From NCBI GenBank assembly GCA_007115975.1, contig SKJJ01000131.1, forward strand, positions 1 to 54,204: a stretch of 54,204 nucleotides of DNA. The letters run 5' to 3'. The DNA is from Chitinispirillum sp. (GTDB lineage: Bacteria > Fibrobacterota > Chitinivibrionia > Chitinivibrionales > Chitinispirillaceae). Under the pieces are notes generated by a model. It made no database searches, had not been told where the DNA came from, and was given only the letters and a program-made list of their open reading frames with translations. This document shows positions 43,374-52,652 of the stretch, one piece after another; position 1 is the stretch's first letter, and each line of letters begins with the position of its first letter. The position numbers and the translations under genes were made by a program.

Positions 43374-45188
43374 TTAGAAGTAGTACCAGATCGACTGGTA
43401 CTCATCAATATCGTGCCCATCATTTTTCAACCGCACAAGATAATCGTAAATGGAAACATCGGTGTAGAGATAATCATCAGCCAAAACAAGCTTTGATTCC
43501 CAGGGGTAGAAGCGATACACTCTCTGTCCGTTTGGCATAATCATAACTGGTTCGTGATCCTGCAATGCACGGAGATGGGACTTTCCGATTTTTGGAACAT
43601 TAAAAACAGATTCATCAGTACGTTCGAGTCCGGGGAGAAGACGGGCCTCCTCTTTTCTCTCCTGTTCTATTCTTGAAATGGGTACTCTGTAATCGATTGT
43701 TTCCTCTTTACCTTTGGTATTAAAGAGATAATAGGGGTCGATGCCGAACAGTTTGAGTTTTTTTCTTAAAAAACAGGATTGAAAACGGCGACTGTTGTAG
43801 TAGGTAAATACCTGTTGATTATAGATATTGATACCGGCATTTTTTAAAAGTTTAACAGCCCGGAGAACGCTTGGTGTCAATTCAAGACTATCTTCGACAT
43901 GAGTCATTATTGATATTTCACGTGTTCCCCAGTCATGATATTTTTTTATTACTTTTACGAATTCGGGGGTAATTCTCATTGGCATGGTTACAATTGTCCT
44001 TGTGCCAATTCTGATTCTGTTAAGGTGTTTGATAGTGCTCAGTTTTCCGATAATGTAATCAATTTGTTTATCATCAAGAGTGAGAGGATCACCTCCGGTG
44101 ACAAGTACTTCGGTGAGGGAGCTGTTTTTCTCTATCCACTCGATCGCTTTTTCGAGATGATCGGTAACTGAAGCATTCTCTATCTCAGTGATTTCCCAAT
44201 TTCTCTGACAGTACACACAAATCTGGGGGCAGGAATCAAAGGGTTTCAGAATTACAATCTGTGCATATCTTCTTGTTATGTCCTGAATCGGGCTGGTAGA
44301 TTTTTCACCCATGAAATCATGATCAAGACCAAGAGAGAGATTCTCAATCACTTTTGTACAGTAATTTGAAGAGGGTAACACCTGGGCACGTATTGGCTGA
44401 TCGTATGTTTTAGTGCTGGTATCGCAAAAGAGAGTTAGATAGTATGGGGTGATTTGCACCGGCAGATTGTGTTTATTTGCTTCCTTTAAACCTGTTAACT
44501 CTTCTGTACTTAAAGGAACCAGTTTGCTCAGCGTTTCGTGATCACGGATTATGTTTGAAAGTTGCCAATTGTAATCATTCCACTGCTTTTCAGTGGCATT
44601 GAAGTAGGTAAGAATTTTTATGCGGTTTTTTTCCTGATTTACCAACATTTCTTTATCTGTGCCGGATCTGAAATTTTTAAAAACACTGTTCATTCTGTTT
44701 GAATACTGGTCAAGATGACTAGAACGTTGCTGGGCTGCATCTTTATCGATAACCGTTATTTCCAGATCGGCATGGGATAAAATTTCTGTTTTGGCATTTA
44801 TCCCCCTGAAGAGAAATATGAATTCACAGACAAAACCTTTTGTTATCTGACTTAGATCGTATTCATTATTTTGGGCCAGATTTAAAAGAATTTTCAAAGC
44901 AGAAAAGGAGGTGACCTGTTCACTTTCAACACAGATAATATTTTTAAATACTCTGATACACTCTTTTGCAGTATTGCGCTCAATTATGTGATGAACGGAT
45001 TTGTATTGAAGAGGCAAAACATTGAAATAGTGATTTTCAAGTTTACAAAGGTATTTGATTAAAAGTTCTCTTGCATCTTCAAGATCTTCGGTACGCTGAA
45101 GCAGTTCATGGATGGTAGAGTCAGACCTCCACAATATGGTAACGAGCTCTTTTTTTGAGCTGTTAATGAGAGAAGTGGTTGAAATCAT
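43374..45188 (-). CDS. KamA-family radical SAM protein (lysine 2,3-aminomutase-like) with long N-terminal extension
   Basis: The protein is 604 aa, about 150-250 longer than typical KamA. The radical SAM cluster is Cys320-x3-Cys324-x2-Cys327 (CPQICVYCQRN). Before it is the family's WNDYNWQLSNIIRDHETL ... LPVQITPYYLTLF segment (about 210-265). After it come TGGDPLTLDD, GTRTIVTMPMRITPEFV and the C-terminal part where PLP-binding lysine sits (VPKIGKSHLRAL). KamA proteins move an amino group between C2 and C3 of lysine (beta-lysine for osmoprotection) or modify related amino acids. No beta-lysine acetyltransferase (AblB) is next door, so the substrate stays open. Residues 1-205 match nothing I recognise. 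Confidence 0.87.
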   Translation of the reverse strand: MISTTSLINSSKKELVTILWRSDSTIHELLQRTEDLEDARELLIKYLCKLENHYFNVLPLQYKSVHHIIERNTAKECIRVFKNIICVESEQVTSFSALKILLNLAQNNEYDLSQITKGFVCEFIFLFRGINAKTEILSHADLEITVIDKDAAQQRSSHLDQYSNRMNSVFKNFRSGTDKEMLVNQEKNRIKILTYFNATEKQWNDYNWQLSNIIRDHETLSKLVPLSTEELTGLKEANKHNLPVQITPYYLTLFCDTSTKTYDQPIRAQVLPSSNYCTKVIENLSLGLDHDFMGEKSTSPIQDITRRYAQIVILKPFDSCPQICVYCQRNWEITEIENASVTDHLEKAIEWIEKNSSLTEVLVTGGDPLTLDDKQIDYIIGKLSTIKHLNRIRIGTRTIVTMPMRITPEFVKVIKKYHDWGTREISIMTHVEDSLELTPSVLRAVKLLKNAGINIYNQQVFTYYNSRRFQSCFLRKKLKLFGIDPYYLFNTKGKEETIDYRVPISRIEQERKEEARLLPGLERTDESVFNVPKIGKSHLRALQDHEPVMIMPNGQRVYRFYPWESKLVLADDYLYTDVSIYDYLVRLKNDGHDIDEYQSIWYYF

Positions 45189-45713
45189 AAGCTGAGAACT
45201 CCTTGGACTGATCGACCTTATTAAGATTAGATTAAAATAAACACGAATTCCAAACTGTAGGTTTTTTTCAGATGCTAAGAAAAGTTCAGGCGTACAGCTG
45301 CGGGTATATCAATCCTGTATATATTGGAAGATGTTTGATAGAAAAATACATACAGAAACCGAAAAAATCCATTAATTCCTGTGTGGTGCCGTTTTGGCGT
45401 GGTCCAATGATCAGGACGGGCCAAAACCCAAGGTGTTAAGTTAAAGCTTGTTTCATGCTCCGCTCACCCTTAGTAGAGGTTCGCCGGAGTCGAAGGGTTC
45501 CTGCACTACAAAGAGGATAGGAACTCTTCGACCAGCAGCTCAGGGTGAGCGGAGCGAACAATAGTGTTAATTTTTATTATAAATTATACCTTACCTTAAC
45601 ACTTATGAAATTTTGTGGGCTTGTCAAAGAGGACCTACGGGCAAGAAAAAATAGATCGAAAGACGGTCCCGGTCCCGAAACCCAGAAACGAAAAGAGAAC
45701 AACAGTATTTCTG
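45189..45713. other. 525-bp intergenic region holding repeat copy C
   Basis: Apart from the repeat the region holds only low-complexity DNA and the KamA-gene promoter. The 85-codon open frame starting at 45545 overlaps the repeat arm and the end of the next gene and has no ribosome-binding site, so I reject it. Confidence 0.5.
45431..45570 (+). repeat. Palindromic intergenic repeat, copy C (plus orientation)
   Basis: The arms GCTCCGCTCACCCT (45457-45470) and AGGGTGAGCGGAGC (45542-45555) are perfect inverted repeats of 14 bp. Inside are TCGAAGGGTTCCT and AGGAACTCTTCGA, giving a nested stem. The outer flanks AGGTGTTAAG and AGTGTTAA repeat those of other copies. Confidence 0.9.
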
Positions 45714-48056
45714 CTATGCCCCGGAGGAGGTCGTTTCCACTTCGCTCAACAAATTTCCGGATACTGCTTCATCTTGCTGTTCCAAACCAAATGATGAGGT
45801 AAAGTGAAGATTTTTAATCTCAGATTCATAGTTATGCATTGAAACCAGTGAGAGAAGCCAGGCCAGAGTAGACTCTGCACCCTCATTAAGATTGGGCCCA
45901 TCAGGTGTCAGTCCATCTCTGCACCCACCGTTTGAGTAATCATACAGTGGCATCCCAAGATCATTTTCACCTAAAAACCAGTTAAAGGTTTTTTTTGCCA
46001 TCTCGTAGTAGTTACTGTTTTCGGTCATTTTTGATGCCAGAAGGCAGGTTTCGATCATAGCCTGTGCTTCTATGGGTTGTTGATCGAACTTTGGTACTGA
46101 TCGGTCCTTTAAATACCAGCCATCATTACCGATGGGGGAAAATCTGTTGTCGGTTACCTGCAGTTGTATTAACCAGTCAAGAAGAGAGAATCCCTTCTGC
46201 AGCATATCATCCTTTGCAAGCCATTGACCGCAAAGAAGCAGGGCCTGAGGAATTTTTGCGTTTGCATAAGTCAGTATATCATTAAACCAGGGCCAGTTTT
46301 CACTAGTACTGTTTGAAAATGCGGAAGAAAGTTTTTGAGCCAGTTCCAGTCGCACTCTTTTTACCTTGGTGTCTCCTGAAAAGCGAGCCAGATAAGCATG
46401 GATCCCCACAAGGGAAAAAGAGATAGCCCGGGGGTGATGTAGCCTGCTGGCGACAGTTAGGCCTTTATGAAAGAGGTTTGTAGCAAGCGCAACGCAACCG
46501 CTCTCTCTTGAAAGCGCACAACACACTCCAAGTGCCCACAGTGCACGTCCCTGACTATCCTGTGATCCCTGCTCTTCAAGCCATACACGGTTATAGGACA
46601 TAAAATTGCGAAAAGAGGTGGTTTGAGAATTATAGGCATGGGAGATAAATGATAGATATCGTTTCTGAAGGTCAAAAGCGGTTTTGGTATCGGGTAAAAG
46701 ATTCTGTGCCAAAATGGCAAAAATCAACCCCCTGCTGTTGTCATCAAGGCAGTAACCGTGGTTACGCTCTGGTATAGTAAATGTTGCATGCTGCAGTATA
46801 CCGGTGTCATCGGTAAGAGTAAGGAGGTGATTCAGATTTAATTCAGGAAGAGTTGATTTTTTTAAAATAAAAAAGGGTGAATTACAGCAAAACACAGGCT
46901 GAGATGCGCGCTGTGCCTTAACTTCAGAAAAAAGGGTAAGATAATGGCAAGCCGCTTGTGACCAGGTGGCATTACGGGAAAAAGTATAGGCGTTTTTTCT
47001 GACGGCATTTCGTTTAATCTCATTGTGAAGAAGGTCGTTTATCGCAAGGCTCAGACCCTCTGAATCTTTAAAGGAACATAATACACCCCTATTGTTGTCA
47101 AGCATTTCCCTTGCATACCAGTACGGTGTCGAGACCGTTGCTTTACCCGAACCCATGGCGTAGGCAAGGGTACCGGACACAATTTGCGCTTCATTGAGAT
47201 ATGGAGTAACATAAATATCTGCAGCTCCCAAAAATTCGCACAGCTCCTGTATCTCCACAAATCGGTTAAAAAACAGAACGTTGTCCTCTACCCCTAAATT
47301 TGCAGCAAGCTGGACCAGACTCTGGCGATACTCCTCACCCTGTGATCTCTTTATGTGCGGATGAGTGGCTCCCAGAACAATATAGACAACTTCCGGATGT
47401 TTCTCTACAATCGTGGGAAGAGCTCTGATCATATATTCTATCCCCTTATTTTGGGAGAGAAGTCCAAAAGTGAGAACTACTTTTTTCCCCTCAACACCAA
47501 ACTGGTCTTTATAAAAACCAGAATCAACAAAGGGCATATCAGGGATTCCATGATGGATGAGCGCTATTTTTCCCCGTGGTATATCATAAATAGTATTGAG
47601 AAAGTCGACCGCCTGTTCAGACATCACAACAACTTTTGCCGAAAGGTCAGCTAACTCTTTAAGTACCTTTTTTTGAGGAGGTTCGGGATTTTGGAGAACC
47701 GTGTGCAGAGTGGTAACCACCGGCACACGCAACTGACGAATAAGCTGAAGAATGTAGCACCCTGCTTCTCCGCCAAATATACCGTATTCATGTTGAATAG
47801 AGACGATATCCACTTGATTGATATTTAAAAACTCACATGCAAGCCGATACTCCTCGATGGAATTCTGATTGATCTCAAATTTTACTTTTGAGGGGTATCG
47901 GTAGCCATCCGGTCTGTCGTTCATTGCAACTGCCCAGCAATTCAAATCCTTTTTTGAATCACTCAATGCTGTTACCAGATCGGTAGTGAAGGTAGCAATA
48001 CCGCATTTTCTTGGGAGGTAATTGCCTATTACAGCAACATTTGCAATCCTGTTCAT
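45714..48056 (-). CDS. GT4 glycosyltransferase fused to a C-terminal alpha/alpha-toroid-like domain
   Basis: The protein is 780 aa. Residues 1-405 are a GT-B glycosyltransferase family 4 domain: GNYLPRKCGIATFTTDL at the start, IQHEYGIFGGEAG, TFGLLSQNKGIEYMIRALP, then a GT4 motif region around YVTPYLNEAQIVSGTLAYAMGSGKATVS. Residues 430-760 are helical with SYNRVWLEEQGSQDSQGRALWALG and FDQQPIEAQAMIETCL, like the alpha/alpha toroids of GlcNAc 2-epimerase or glycoside-hydrolase clan folds. The cell location is cytoplasmic (no signal). Such fusions are seen near GH130 mannoside phosphorylases, though none is adjacent here; ManA is just upstream on the same strand (109 bases). Substrate unknown. 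Confidence 0.87.
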   Translation of the reverse strand: MNRIANVAVIGNYLPRKCGIATFTTDLVTALSDSKKDLNCWAVAMNDRPDGYRYPSKVKFEINQNSIEEYRLACEFLNINQVDIVSIQHEYGIFGGEAGCYILQLIRQLRVPVVTTLHTVLQNPEPPQKKVLKELADLSAKVVVMSEQAVDFLNTIYDIPRGKIALIHHGIPDMPFVDSGFYKDQFGVEGKKVVLTFGLLSQNKGIEYMIRALPTIVEKHPEVVYIVLGATHPHIKRSQGEEYRQSLVQLAANLGVEDNVLFFNRFVEIQELCEFLGAADIYVTPYLNEAQIVSGTLAYAMGSGKATVSTPYWYAREMLDNNRGVLCSFKDSEGLSLAINDLLHNEIKRNAVRKNAYTFSRNATWSQAACHYLTLFSEVKAQRASQPVFCCNSPFFILKKSTLPELNLNHLLTLTDDTGILQHATFTIPERNHGYCLDDNSRGLIFAILAQNLLPDTKTAFDLQKRYLSFISHAYNSQTTSFRNFMSYNRVWLEEQGSQDSQGRALWALGVCCALSRESGCVALATNLFHKGLTVASRLHHPRAISFSLVGIHAYLARFSGDTKVKRVRLELAQKLSSAFSNSTSENWPWFNDILTYANAKIPQALLLCGQWLAKDDMLQKGFSLLDWLIQLQVTDNRFSPIGNDGWYLKDRSVPKFDQQPIEAQAMIETCLLASKMTENSNYYEMAKKTFNWFLGENDLGMPLYDYSNGGCRDGLTPDGPNLNEGAESTLAWLLSLVSMHNYESEIKNLHFTSSFGLEQQDEAVSGNLLSEVETTSSGA

Positions 48057-48165
48057 ATCTTAATCTCCGGTTGTGGAAAACTTGTTGATAAAGAGATTTT
48101 TGAGAATTGAAAAGTCGGTAAATGAGAAAAGAGAGAAAGAGAGGACCGAAAGAACTTCGGTTAAA

Positions 48166-49257
48166 TTATAAATACTTGATCAGATCATTACCTTTACCAC
48201 TGCCACCAAGAAGAGCAATCGATTCAGTAGCAACTCCCCTATTACGCAGAGGATCAATAACCTCCATTTTAATATCGGGAACAGTGGCATGAAGGACTGT
48301 GGTAGTATTGGTGCCGGATAGTGTTAGATTTTTCAGACATGCAGGGACAAGAGCGGTTCTGCCGACGTCAATAATCATATCTCCGCCATCAAAAAACAGA
48401 TGAGCCGCTTGGTTTAAAACGGTAATGATTCTAAAGGATTGTTTGGGTTCAAGATCTATACTGCTGTTTTTATGAAAACTATACTGTTCCAGGGCAAAAA
48501 AGCTGCATACAGAACGGTAGCTGTGGGTGACTCCACTTTTTACCTCCATTGATAGTGGTTTGATTTTCAAATCAGGTTGAAGCTCGGTGTTCAATACTTC
48601 CAGAGAGTCCTCAATGTGAAGCATTCTGCTTTTACCGCAAGAGTCGGTGCGGCCCCAGTCGTACATTCGAAGGGTTACATCACAACTCTGTTGAACTTCA
48701 TATATGAGAGTACCTTTAAGAATGGCGTGAACGGTTCCTGCAGGAACAAACAGAACATCACCTGCCTGAATAGGGATATAATTAAGCAGTTCATGCAGGG
48801 ATCGGGTGTCGATTGCCTGTCTTACTTCCTGTTTGGTAACGGTGCGGTTAAATCCAGTGATAATTTTGCCCTCAGGGGGTGCTTCGACAATATACCAGCT
48901 TTCCGTTTTACCGTTAGGCCCCAGCTTTTTTGTTTTTGCCTGAGCGTCATCAGGATGCACCTGCACAGAGAGGTTATCCTGTGCATCTATGAATTTGGTT
49001 AAGAGAGGGAACGATATGGATTTTGGTGAATCACGGTAAAAAAAGGATCGGTTGTTGAGATAGACATCACTAAGTTTTTTTCCTGCAAACAATCCGTTGG
49101 AAATAGTGGAATTGTTGTTGTCGATACCACTGGCTTCCCATGATTCACCAATGGGAGTGTTTTGCGGCAGAGGTTTGTTGAGCTTTCTCTTTAAAGCATC
49201 TCCACCCCACAACGTTTCCTTGAAAACGGGATCTAATAGAAGGGGGTCTGTAATCAT
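48166..49257 (-). CDS. manA: Mannose-6-phosphate isomerase (class I)
   Basis: The 363-aa protein has the zinc-site motifs QVHPDDAQA (about residue 98) and KTESWYIVEA, plus VPAGTVHAI, with VTLRMYDWGRTD in the C-terminal jelly roll. Class I ManA isomerises mannose 6-phosphate and fructose 6-phosphate. The protein lacks the large helical insert of longer class I forms, as in bacterial ManA. Its product feeds GDP-mannose, matching the polyprenol-mannose-type glycosyltransferase at 7.5 kb. It lies upstream of the GT4-fusion gene on the same strand; a glycan role for both is inferred. Confidence 0.93.
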   Translation of the reverse strand: MITDPLLLDPVFKETLWGGDALKRKLNKPLPQNTPIGESWEASGIDNNNSTISNGLFAGKKLSDVYLNNRSFFYRDSPKSISFPLLTKFIDAQDNLSVQVHPDDAQAKTKKLGPNGKTESWYIVEAPPEGKIITGFNRTVTKQEVRQAIDTRSLHELLNYIPIQAGDVLFVPAGTVHAILKGTLIYEVQQSCDVTLRMYDWGRTDSCGKSRMLHIEDSLEVLNTELQPDLKIKPLSMEVKSGVTHSYRSVCSFFALEQYSFHKNSSIDLEPKQSFRIITVLNQAAHLFFDGGDMIIDVGRTALVPACLKNLTLSGTNTTTVLHATVPDIKMEVIDPLRNRGVATESIALLGGSGKGNDLIKYL

Positions 49258-49526
49258 ATCCCTATAAACTTTCGGTTAAAGTAAGGAATGAATAATCTGT
49301 GAAACGATTTAGACGGGAAGCCGTAAAAGAGAATAATGTGAGATTTGAAAAAATATAGTTGTTTTAAAACTGCAATCGGAAAAAAAACACAATTTTTTGA
49401 AAAAGAATTACCTCTCCCCCTGGCTTTTGGGGCTCAGGCGTGTAAAAATGGTCAGCTAAAGCTTAACGTAACAGCGGTTTGATCCAAAACAGTACCTTAC
49501 ATAACAGGAAAGGCCCCTACCCTGGT

Positions 49527-49697
49527 TCAGAGTTCGGTATAATCACCATCGGAAATATCTGCATTGTCACAATGGTATCTTTGTACTGGGGTCTTGGTTT
49601 TAAATCGCTCTTTTTCGTGTCGCCATTTTTTTACAAGTAAAGAGAAAGTTCTCTTAAAAAGCAGATAGAAAAGTACAATTCCAAAAATTCTTACCAT
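49527..49697 (-). CDS. Small single-helix membrane protein
   Basis: A 56-aa open frame reads MVRIFGIVLFYLLFKRTFSL at its start, a membrane helix of about 18 residues, then a basic KKWRHEKER segment and an acidic tail CDNADISDGDYTEL. The order helix, basic, acidic tail ending in DxDYxEL-like sequence is found in small proteins of unknown function in several Gram-negative phyla. Stop at 49527, ATG at 49697. No Shine-Dalgarno site is visible, so confidence is moderate. It is divergent from the MoxR gene (128 bases apart). Confidence 0.5.
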   Translation of the reverse strand: MVRIFGIVLFYLLFKRTFSLLVKKWRHEKERFKTKTPVQRYHCDNADISDGDYTEL

Positions 49698-49825
49698 GAC
49701 AAATTTTAACCAATTGAACAGGTGAAGGTAATAAGCTATTTTTATAGTGTGTTCATAATATAGTGTATTTTGCGGACAGGTATTAAATAAGCAGTTTAAA
49801 GGATATACTACGGGAGGTGTTGTTG

Positions 49826-50815
49826 ATGAGTGTTGATATTGCGGGATTAAATGAAGAAGTTAAAGAACAGAGCAGCTTTATATCTTTGATGCGTTCTGAG
49901 ATGGGTAAGGTGATAGTAGGTCAGAACAAAATGATCGACAGATTGTTCATCGCTCTTTTAACCAGGGGACATATCCTTCTGGAAGGAGTGCCGGGGCTGG
50001 CTAAAACGCTCTCTATCTCTACCCTTGCAAACATAATCGACACCGGATTCAAAAGAATCCAGTTTACGCCCGATCTTCTTCCGGCTGATATTGTGGGAAC
50101 GATGATCTATAATCAGAAGACAGGAGAATTTGTACCTAAAAAGGGTCCTCTGTTCTCTAATATTATACTTGCCGATGAGATAAACCGCGCTCCGGCTAAA
50201 GTGCAAAGTGCACTGCTTGAGGCGATGCAGGAGCGCCAGGTCACCATTGGGGATAAGACGTACACACTTGATGAACCATTTCTGGTTATGGCAACCCAAA
50301 ACCCCATTGAGCAGGAGGGTACTTATGCTCTGCCTGAGGCACAGGTTGACCGGTTTATGCTGAAGCTTAAGGTTGGGTATCCATCAAAAGAGGAGGAGAA
50401 GCAGATTCTTGGGAAAATGGCCCAAGGAGTTGTTCCGGAGGTTGAAAAGGTTGCAGAGGTGGGTAAGATCCTAGCAGCAAGGGATCTGGTGAATCGGATT
50501 TATGTCGATCCAAGGGTTGAGGAGTACATAATAAATATTGTATTTGCAACCCGCGAGCCGGATTCGGTTGGGCTTGGTGATATCACTGATTTGATTGAAT
50601 ATGGTGCCTCACCAAGAGCTACCATTTTTCTAATAAGGGCGTCGAGGGCCCACGCTTTCATTAAAGGCAGGGGGTATGTAACTCCTGAAGATGTCAAGTC
50701 GGTGGGTATGGATATTCTGCGTCACAGAGTGATCGTGACCTACGAGGCTGAAGCGGAGAGTATAGCATCTGAACAGATTGTACAAAAGATATTTGACAGT
50801 GTGGAAGTGCCCTGA
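49826..50815 (+). CDS. MoxR-family AAA+ ATPase
   Basis: This 329-aa protein starts at the ATG at 49826; GGGAGG eight bases before it decides against the upstream GTG at 49817. Motifs are GVPGLAKTLS (Walker A, about 54-63), ILADEINRAPAKVQSALLEAM (Walker B region), and MATQNPIEQEGTYALPEAQVDRFMLKL (sensor 1). MoxR ATPases act as chaperones for von Willebrand factor-containing partners. The DUF58 protein two genes downstream is the expected partner, and the TPR gene lies between. This trio is like the start of the Bat aerotolerance operon. Confidence 0.95.
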   Translation: MSVDIAGLNEEVKEQSSFISLMRSEMGKVIVGQNKMIDRLFIALLTRGHILLEGVPGLAKTLSISTLANIIDTGFKRIQFTPDLLPADIVGTMIYNQKTGEFVPKKGPLFSNIILADEINRAPAKVQSALLEAMQERQVTIGDKTYTLDEPFLVMATQNPIEQEGTYALPEAQVDRFMLKLKVGYPSKEEEKQILGKMAQGVVPEVEKVAEVGKILAARDLVNRIYVDPRVEEYIINIVFATREPDSVGLGDITDLIEYGASPRATIFLIRASRAHAFIKGRGYVTPEDVKSVGMDILRHRVIVTYEAEAESIASEQIVQKIFDSVEVP

Positions 50816-50838
50816 ACCCATTCGATAAAGAGCGGCTG

Positions 50839-51777
50839 ATGGCTACAATACTATTTTTTGTGCTGATTGTTTCTGCCGTTACTGTGCACGGTCAGAGCAG
50901 GACGCTTATTTATGATGAAAAGAAAGGGATCATTTTTCTTGATCAGCAGGATGCCCCTGTTACTAAAAATCAACCAAAGCTTCCGCCCCCATCACTTCCT
51001 GAGACCGACAAAGCGGGGGAACGTGAGTTGATTGCAGGCAGAGAAAAAGACCCTCCGGAGGCATATTTTGAAGCAGGGTTGAAATTCTTTGAGGCCGGCG
51101 ATTTTCACGCAGCACAGAAAAATTTTTCACATGCAAATTCAGTCAACCCCCAACCCAAATACATGCTGTGGTTGGGCAAGTGTTATCGTCAGACAAATCA
51201 GAATGAAGAGATGCTCAAAATTATGAGAACCATTCTGCAAAATCACCCCACCAGCGATGTTGCAGATGACGCTCTTTTCGAAATAGCTTTCCATTACCAG
51301 GCTGATGGTGATTACTATATGGCCATGCGTGAGTATCGTCGACTTGCTGAGCAGTACCCCTATGGAGAATCTTTCTTTGGAGGGCAAAGTTTTCTAAGAA
51401 TTGCAAGAGAGCAGATACGGTACATGAGAGCGGAAATGCTGACCTATTTGACGGAACTGGGGACCAGGGGAAATAATCTGGAAGAAGCGATCGTCAATTA
51501 TCAGAAAGAGAGTGATCTTGCTCTTACCGGTAATCCTGATCAGGCTACAGTTCAGAGTATCAAAGAGAGATACAACATCCTTCTGCGGGAAAGGCAGCGA
51601 CAGGAAAACCTGCAGCTAACCGCAAAACGCTATGTCTATTATATTATTGCTGCAGGACTGCTTGCTGTACTGAACATAGTGTTTATGGTTTACATGAGAA
51701 TGTCTGTAAAGGAAAAAATTGCACATCTGGATATAATGGAACAGGTTGTAGCAGATATAGCCAAGGCAGGAGAATGA
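50839..51777 (+). CDS. Exported TPR protein with C-terminal membrane helix
   Basis: The 312-aa protein has an N-terminal signal (MATILFFVLIVSAVTVHGQS), a Pro-rich spacer, TPR/Sel1-like helical repeats at about residues 70-185 (EAYFEAGLKFFEAGDFHAAQKNFSHA, SDVADDALFEIAFHYQADGDYYMAMREYRRLAEQYP) and a C-terminal membrane helix (YVYYIIAAGLLAVLNIVFMVYM, about 265-287) with a charged tail. The repeats face the periplasm. It starts 23 bases after moxR and overlaps DUF58 by ATGA, so it belongs to this operon. BatE-type TPR proteins are the nearest analogy; homology not shown. Confidence 0.82.
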   Translation: MATILFFVLIVSAVTVHGQSRTLIYDEKKGIIFLDQQDAPVTKNQPKLPPPSLPETDKAGERELIAGREKDPPEAYFEAGLKFFEAGDFHAAQKNFSHANSVNPQPKYMLWLGKCYRQTNQNEEMLKIMRTILQNHPTSDVADDALFEIAFHYQADGDYYMAMREYRRLAEQYPYGESFFGGQSFLRIAREQIRYMRAEMLTYLTELGTRGNNLEEAIVNYQKESDLALTGNPDQATVQSIKERYNILLRERQRQENLQLTAKRYVYYIIAAGLLAVLNIVFMVYMRMSVKEKIAHLDIMEQVVADIAKAGE

Positions 51778-52652
51778 TACCCAAAGAGATACTTCGAAAA
51801 ATAAGACGAATTGAGATAAAAACAAAATCACTGGTCGACTCTATCCTCTCCGGAGAGTATCATAGTGTATTCAAGGGCAGAGGGATGGAGTTTTCTGAAG
51901 TGCGGTCGTATACCGATGGAGATGATATCCGCAATGTCGACTGGAATGTGACTGCCCGGTACGGCGAACCGTATGTAAAGAAACATGTTGAAGAGCGTGA
52001 ACTTACCGTTATGTTTGTCGTGGATGCGTCTGCATCGGGTAATTTCGGCTCTTTGGATAAACTCAAAGGTGAAATAGCGGTTGAGCTCTGTGCCCTGCTC
52101 GCCTTTTCTGCCATTAAAAATAATGACCGGGTTGGATTAATCATTTTTTCCTCTGAGGTGGAGCGGTATATCCCTCCCAAAAAAGGCAAGAAAAATGTAT
52201 TGCGTGTCATAAGAGAACTTCTCTATTTCAAGCCTGAAAAAAAAGGAACCGATATAGCTCAGGCGCTCAGTTTTCTAAACAAGGTACAAAAAAGAAAATC
52301 GGTTGTCTTTTTAGTATCTGATTTTATCTCACCGTCATTTGAAAAGTCTCTGAGGGTAACCTCATCTCACCATGATCTTATCGCTATCACCCTTAGTGAT
52401 CCAAGGGAGGAGAAACTGCCACGGGTGGGACTAATAGAGCTTGAAGATGCTGAAACCGGCGATATCGTTGTTGTCGATACCAACAATCCCCGTATCAGGG
52501 AGACATTTGAAAAAGAGAACAAACGCAAGCGCCAGGAATTGGCAGAGCTGTTAAAGAGTACGGGAGTTGATGAAATCCCGGTTTCAACGGAATCGGATTA
52601 CGTAGAGCCGCTGGTGTCGTTTTTTAGAAAAAGAGAAAAAATGCACAGGTAG
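51774..52652 (+). CDS. DUF58 / vWA-domain protein (MoxR partner)
   Basis: The 292-aa protein is a typical DUF58: GRGMEFSEVRSYTDGDDIRNVDWNVTAR near residue 37-64, and the metal-ion-dependent adhesion-like site DASASG (DxSxS) at about 88-93 in a von Willebrand factor A fold. The C-terminal part (DFISPSFEKSL, SRFFRKRE-like end) is charged. MoxR and DUF58 are known partners. The usual batA/batB genes do not follow: the next element is repeat D, and then an amidohydrolase gene, so the operon seems to end here. Confidence 0.92.
   Translation: MIPKEILRKIRRIEIKTKSLVDSILSGEYHSVFKGRGMEFSEVRSYTDGDDIRNVDWNVTARYGEPYVKKHVEERELTVMFVVDASASGNFGSLDKLKGEIAVELCALLAFSAIKNNDRVGLIIFSSEVERYIPPKKGKKNVLRVIRELLYFKPEKKGTDIAQALSFLNKVQKRKSVVFLVSDFISPSFEKSLRVTSSHHDLIAITLSDPREEKLPRVGLIELEDAETGDIVVVDTNNPRIRETFEKENKRKRQELAELLKSTGVDEIPVSTESDYVEPLVSFFRKREKMHR

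Noticed and set aside
45545-45802. 85-codon open frame after repeat C
   Set aside because: Begins inside the repeat arm, overlaps the 3' end of the GT4 gene and has no initiation signal.
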